Shown: piece by piece, positions 8,578 through 10,429 of the stretch
Position numbering within the stretch: the stretch's first letter is position 1
How the letters are laid out: every line of letters starts with the position of its first letter
Origin: SZUA-229 sp964531165
GTDB taxonomy: Bacteria; Pseudomonadota; Gammaproteobacteria; SZUA-229
DNA length: 10,429 bases
Assembly: GCA_964531165.1 (NCBI GenBank)
Contig: CAZHEA010000098.1
Span: forward strand, 1-10,429
Direction of reading: 5' to 3'
Translations under genes and position numbers: made by a program
The notes under the pieces: generated by a model
Told to the model about the DNA's origin: nothing
The model's database searches: none
The model's input: the letters and a program-made list of their open reading frames with translations, nothing else

Positions 8578-8594
8578 ACTCAATACAGTAAAAT

Positions 8595-8640
8595 TCTAGC
8601 GTTTAAAGACGCTGGATCTCCGACACAAGCATTCGGAGAT
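8595..8640. repeat. Twin hairpins downstream of pbpC
   Basis: The first hairpin pairs AGCGT (8598-8602) with ACGCT (8609-8613) and extends outward through a T-G wobble to 8595/8616. The second pairs ATCTCCGA (8616-8623) with TCGGAGAT (8633-8640) around a 9-nt loop. The hairpins start 17 bases after the pbpC stop and may help end or stabilise the operon mRNA. No T-run follows either, so a classic Rho-independent terminator is not supported. The second hairpin lies in a segment with CTGGAT and ATGACG ends (8612-8644), the same ends seen in the palindromes at 8792-8870. Confidence 0.6.
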
Positions 8641-8672
8641 GACGATAATGTATTACTGTCTTCATGTCACTG

Positions 8673-8687
8673 TTTATTATTTATTAT
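8673..8687 (+). repeat. Left copy of 15-bp direct repeat flanking the mini-element
   Basis: TTTATTATTTATTAT is identical to the copy at 8902-8916 and directly abuts the left terminal inverted repeat. It could be a target site duplication made when the element inserted. The sequence is low complexity with a 7-nt internal period, so a shorter duplication inside an AT-rich target is also possible. Confidence 0.6.
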
Positions 8688-8900
8688 CACTACTGTCCCG
8701 TTAACTTTTAACGGCAAGTATCAATATGTTACTGCATAAGGTTGATACTGGATTTGAATTTTATTAGACATGAAAATTAGTAATCAGACTTCGTCATACC
8801 TGCGAAGGCAGGTATCCAGTGTCTGTCAGCTTTTCAAAGCCACTCGATTCCTGCCTTCGCAGGAATGACGATACTTTACTAAGTTAACGGGACAGCAGTG
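8688..8900. mobile_element. MITE-like element, 213 bp with 20-bp terminal inverted repeats
   Basis: The left end CACTACTGTCCCGTTAACTT (8688-8707) is the reverse complement of the right end AAGTTAACGGGACAGCAGTG (8881-8900) at 19 of 20 positions. Both ends are flanked by an identical 15-bp direct repeat (8673-8687, 8902-8916; one extra A at 8901). There is no open reading frame inside, so it would be non-autonomous and would depend on a transposase elsewhere. Internal structure: CCGTTAA-CTT-TTAACGG hairpin at the left end (8698-8714), an 8-bp inverted repeat AGTATCAA/TTGATACT (8717-8724, 8742-8749) and two inverted palindromic units (8792-8870). The IS family is not assigned; the ends look IS-like but I cannot name a parent. 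Confidence 0.6.
8792..8870. repeat. Pair of inverted palindromic repeat units (CGTCAT...ATCCAG type)
   Basis: Two 30-nt arms, 8792-8821 and 8841-8870, are reverse complements at 27 of 30 positions with a 19-nt spacer. Each arm is itself a hairpin: ATACCTGC-GAAG-GCAGGTAT (8796-8815) and ATTCCTGC-CTTC-GCAGGAAT (8847-8866). The spacer adds a small hairpin GCTTT-TC-AAAGC (8829-8840). The ends CGTCAT/ATCCAG and the ATTCC...GGAAT core resemble dispersed palindromic repeats known in several proteobacteria, such as the Neisseria dRS3 type; identity with any named family is not established. Confidence 0.8.
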
Positions 8901-8901
8901 A

Positions 8902-8916
8902 TTTATTATTTATTAT
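8902..8916 (+). repeat. Right copy of 15-bp direct repeat flanking the mini-element
   Basis: This copy is identical to 8673-8687 and lies one base beyond the right terminal inverted repeat. Together the two copies mark the likely insertion boundaries of the 213-bp element. Confidence 0.6.
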
Positions 8917-9006
8917 GTCGAGTTTTCGAAGTATCTTTTCAAAAATTAATGGACGGTAATGATTTTAAGCATTTGTCTGCTGAACTCACTTAATAATAAA
9001 GCTTAC

Positions 9007-9015
9007 TGTTATACT
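9007..9015 (+). promoter_or_regulatory. Candidate extended -10 promoter of the helicase gene
   Basis: TGTTATACT (9007-9015) fits an extended -10 element, TGnTATACT, about 95 bases ahead of the start codon. No good -35 hexamer is present at 16-18 bp, which extended -10 promoters can tolerate. A weaker alternative is CATAAT at 9049-9054. The leader would be about 90 nt. The promoter lies outside the mini-element, so the helicase need not depend on it for transcription. Confidence 0.4.
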
Positions 9016-9110
9016 AGCGACTTTGTTCTACCTCTCGAACGGCTTTTGCATAATTATCCCTTAATTCTTCCTGGGCCATTCGTTTTTTATTAATTCATCT
9101 GAGGCGTTAT

Positions 9111-10292
9111 ATGCCATTTTCAAAACTGGGTTTAAGTGATTCCATTTTAAAAGCTGTGTCTGATCTCGGTTATACCGTGCCTACGGATATACAGAAACAG
9201 GCAATTCCTGTCATCTTGTCGGGTAAGGATCTGGTTGCTGCAGCTCAAACCGGTACCGGTAAAACGGCGAGTTTTGTATTGCCGATACTGGAGGCGCTTA
9301 ATGTCGAGCGTAAGCTGCGGGGTAAGCGTATTCGTGCGCTTATTCTTGTGCCCACTCGTGAGTTGGCGGTGCAGGTTGAGTCTAGTGTTGAGCAGTACGG
9401 ACAGTATTTAAATCTTAGCTCCATGGCGATGTTTGGTGGTGTTGATTCCGAAGCTCAAAAAAAGCGGTTACTGGAAGGTGTTGATATTTTGGTTGCCACT
9501 CCGGGGCGGCTGTTAGATATGTCGAATCAACGTGCCTTACATTTTGATGAGCTCGAAGTGCTGGTGCTGGACGAGGCTGACAGAATGCTGGATATGGGAT
9601 TTGTTAACGATATCAATAGAATTATTGATCGCCTGCCAGGACAACGTCAGAGTTTATTGTTTTCAGCCACACTGACAAACGATGTGCGGTTTTTAGCTGA
9701 TACCGTTAACGATGATGCGATAACCATTTCAGTCTCACCATACTCTGCTACTACTAAGAAAATTGATCAGTGGCTGGTTACGGTAGATAAAGATAAAAAA
9801 TCTGCATTACTTAGCCATTTGATTAAAGAACAGCAATGGGATCAGGCGCTTATTTTTATCGAGAAAAAACACGCCTGTGCCAAGCTGGTCAGTCAGCTTG
9901 AAAAACGCGGCATTAAAGCTGAGGCCATTCACGGCGGCAGAAGTCAGGCTTCTCGTGAAAGAGTACTGGGCGAATTTAAATCAGGTGAGCTCAAGTTTTT
10001 AGTGGCAACGGGTATTGCGGCTCGTGGTATTGATATCGATAATCTGACTCGCGTCGTTAATTATGATTTGCCCTACCAGGTTGAAGATTATATTCATCGA
10101 ATCGGCCGTACCGGTCGTGCAGGTTCTTCAGGTGAAGCTGTTTCATTTGTAACGAAAAATGATTTTAAAAATCTTTGTGCTATCGAAAGTCGTTTGGGGC
10201 ATATTATTGTGCGAAAAGAATTTGAGGGCTTTGATGTTAAAAAAATTGTGCCGGTTTCTATTTTGAATTACGTGCCTAAAAACAGGCGTTGA
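9111..10292 (+). CDS. rhlE: DEAD-box ATP-dependent RNA helicase, RhlE type
   Basis: A cytoplasmic ATP-dependent RNA-unwinding enzyme; RhlE-type members act in ribosome maturation and RNA decay. All core motifs are visible: Q motif (F3 and PTDIQ 24-28), motif I AQTGTGKT (45-52), Ia PTREL (81-85), GG (109-110), Ib TPGR (130-133), II DEAD (154-157), III SAT (185-187), IV LIFIE (247-251), V ATGIAARGID (299-308) and VI HRIGRTGR (329-336). At 393 aa it lacks the long Gly/Arg-rich tail of E. coli RhlE and ends soon after the core in VPVSILNYVPKNRR, an ending that resembles homologues in marine gammaproteobacteria as I recall them. The start is well supported by GAGG (9101-9104) six bases before ATG. 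It is separated from pbpC by 533 bp of repeats and is probably its own transcription unit. DEAD-box family membership is certain; the rhlE subgroup is likely, and CsdA/DeaD or SrmB are less fitting because of the short C-terminus. Confidence 0.93.
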   Translation: MPFSKLGLSDSILKAVSDLGYTVPTDIQKQAIPVILSGKDLVAAAQTGTGKTASFVLPILEALNVERKLRGKRIRALILVPTRELAVQVESSVEQYGQYLNLSSMAMFGGVDSEAQKKRLLEGVDILVATPGRLLDMSNQRALHFDELEVLVLDEADRMLDMGFVNDINRIIDRLPGQRQSLLFSATLTNDVRFLADTVNDDAITISVSPYSATTKKIDQWLVTVDKDKKSALLSHLIKEQQWDQALIFIEKKHACAKLVSQLEKRGIKAEAIHGGRSQASRERVLGEFKSGELKFLVATGIAARGIDIDNLTRVVNYDLPYQVEDYIHRIGRTGRAGSSGEAVSFVTKNDFKNLCAIESRLGHIIVRKEFEGFDVKKIVPVSILNYVPKNRR

Positions 10293-10429
10293 GTGAAATG
10301 ATTAATAAAAGCCATCACAGGTGTCACGTTAACTTTATAAAGACGTTATCACAGGCTTAATAGATTAAGCTATACCATGTAACGCTTTAACTGAGACATG
10401 AAATACCAAACAGATATTTCGTCATCTGC
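10293..10429. other. Non-coding tail with short dyads and direct repeats
   Basis: No gene is seen in the last 137 bases. The stretch contains a direct repeat ATCACAGG (10314-10321 and 10348-10355), a perfect palindrome CTTTATAAAG (10333-10342), a 16-bp dyad GCTTAAT-AG-ATTAAGC (10355-10370) and CAGAT/ATCTG arms at the very end (10411-10415, 10424-10428). None has a following T-run, so a terminator for the helicase is not clearly identified. The dyads could be regulatory sites of a gene outside the window. Confidence 0.45.

Larger units (their letters stand above)
8578..9110. other. Repeat-rich intergenic region between pbpC and the helicase
   Basis: No coding sequence is supported in these 533 bases. 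From left to right it holds two adjacent hairpins just after pbpC (8595-8640), an AT-rich 15-bp direct repeat (8673-8687 and 8902-8916), a 213-bp element with terminal inverted repeats (8688-8900) and two inverted palindromic units inside it (8792-8870), and then an AT-rich stretch with the candidate helicase promoter (9007-9015) and its ribosome binding site (9101-9104). Confidence 0.7.

Noticed and set aside
8595..8650. Rho-independent terminator of pbpC
   Set aside because: The stems are present but no T-run follows either hairpin; kept only as hairpins with a possible mRNA-end role.
8717..8749. AGTATCAA/TTGATACT inverted repeat as an independent operator
   Set aside because: It lies inside the MITE-like element, so it is more simply a part of that element's internal structure.
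8792..8870. CRISPR repeat-spacer unit
   Set aside because: The two units are inverted rather than direct, there are only two, and no cas genes or array are present.
10411..10429. CAGAT/ATCTG hairpin and CGTCAT at the window end as another palindromic repeat copy
   Set aside because: Only CGTCAT followed by CTGC is shared with the units at 8792-8870, the arms do not align and the window ends there.

Overview
The window looks like chromosomal DNA of a gammaproteobacterium with an AT-rich genome. Sampled lines are about 35% GC inside the first large gene and about 45% GC inside the last gene. The gene pair alpha-2-macroglobulin plus penicillin-binding protein 1C is known from E. coli (yfhM-pbpC) and many other Gram-negative bacteria. 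The last gene is a DEAD-box helicase of the RhlE type, and its ending resembles marine gammaproteobacterial (Shewanella-like) homologues as I remember them. The species cannot be named from the sequence alone.

Layout. Bases 1-442 are non-coding. They hold a long imperfect inverted repeat (75-133), two adjacent 14-bp dyads (300-329) and a perfect TATAAT box (382-387) that probably drives the following operon. Bases 443-6244 encode a 1,933-residue membrane-anchored alpha-2-macroglobulin with an intact CTEQ thioester motif. Bases 6241-8577 encode PbpC, a bifunctional glycosyltransferase/transpeptidase whose GTG start overlaps the A2M stop codon by 4 nt (GTGA). Bases 8578-9110 are a 533-bp repeat-rich spacer. 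It contains a two-hairpin segment after pbpC and then a 213-bp MITE-like element. That element has 20-bp terminal inverted repeats, is flanked by an exact 15-bp direct repeat, and carries two inverted palindromic repeat units inside it. Bases 9111-10292 encode the helicase with all its motifs. Bases 10293-10429 are non-coding and contain short dyads and direct repeats.

How the genes work together. The A2M and PbpC are translationally linked and both are predicted to sit in the inner membrane facing the periplasm. The accepted model for such pairs is a protease trap (A2M) coupled with a peptidoglycan synthase (PbpC) that acts when the outer envelope is breached. The helicase is a separate transcription unit with its own candidate promoter and a good ribosome binding site, and has no evident functional link to the first two genes.

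I found no wholly new multi-gene system. The points most worth a second look are the nested palindromic mini-element, the compensated base changes between its two hairpins, the G8 tract inside the A2M gene, the 15-nt in-frame tandem repeat ahead of the thioester domain, and the fact that the thioester cysteine is the only cysteine I can find in the 1,933-residue A2M.
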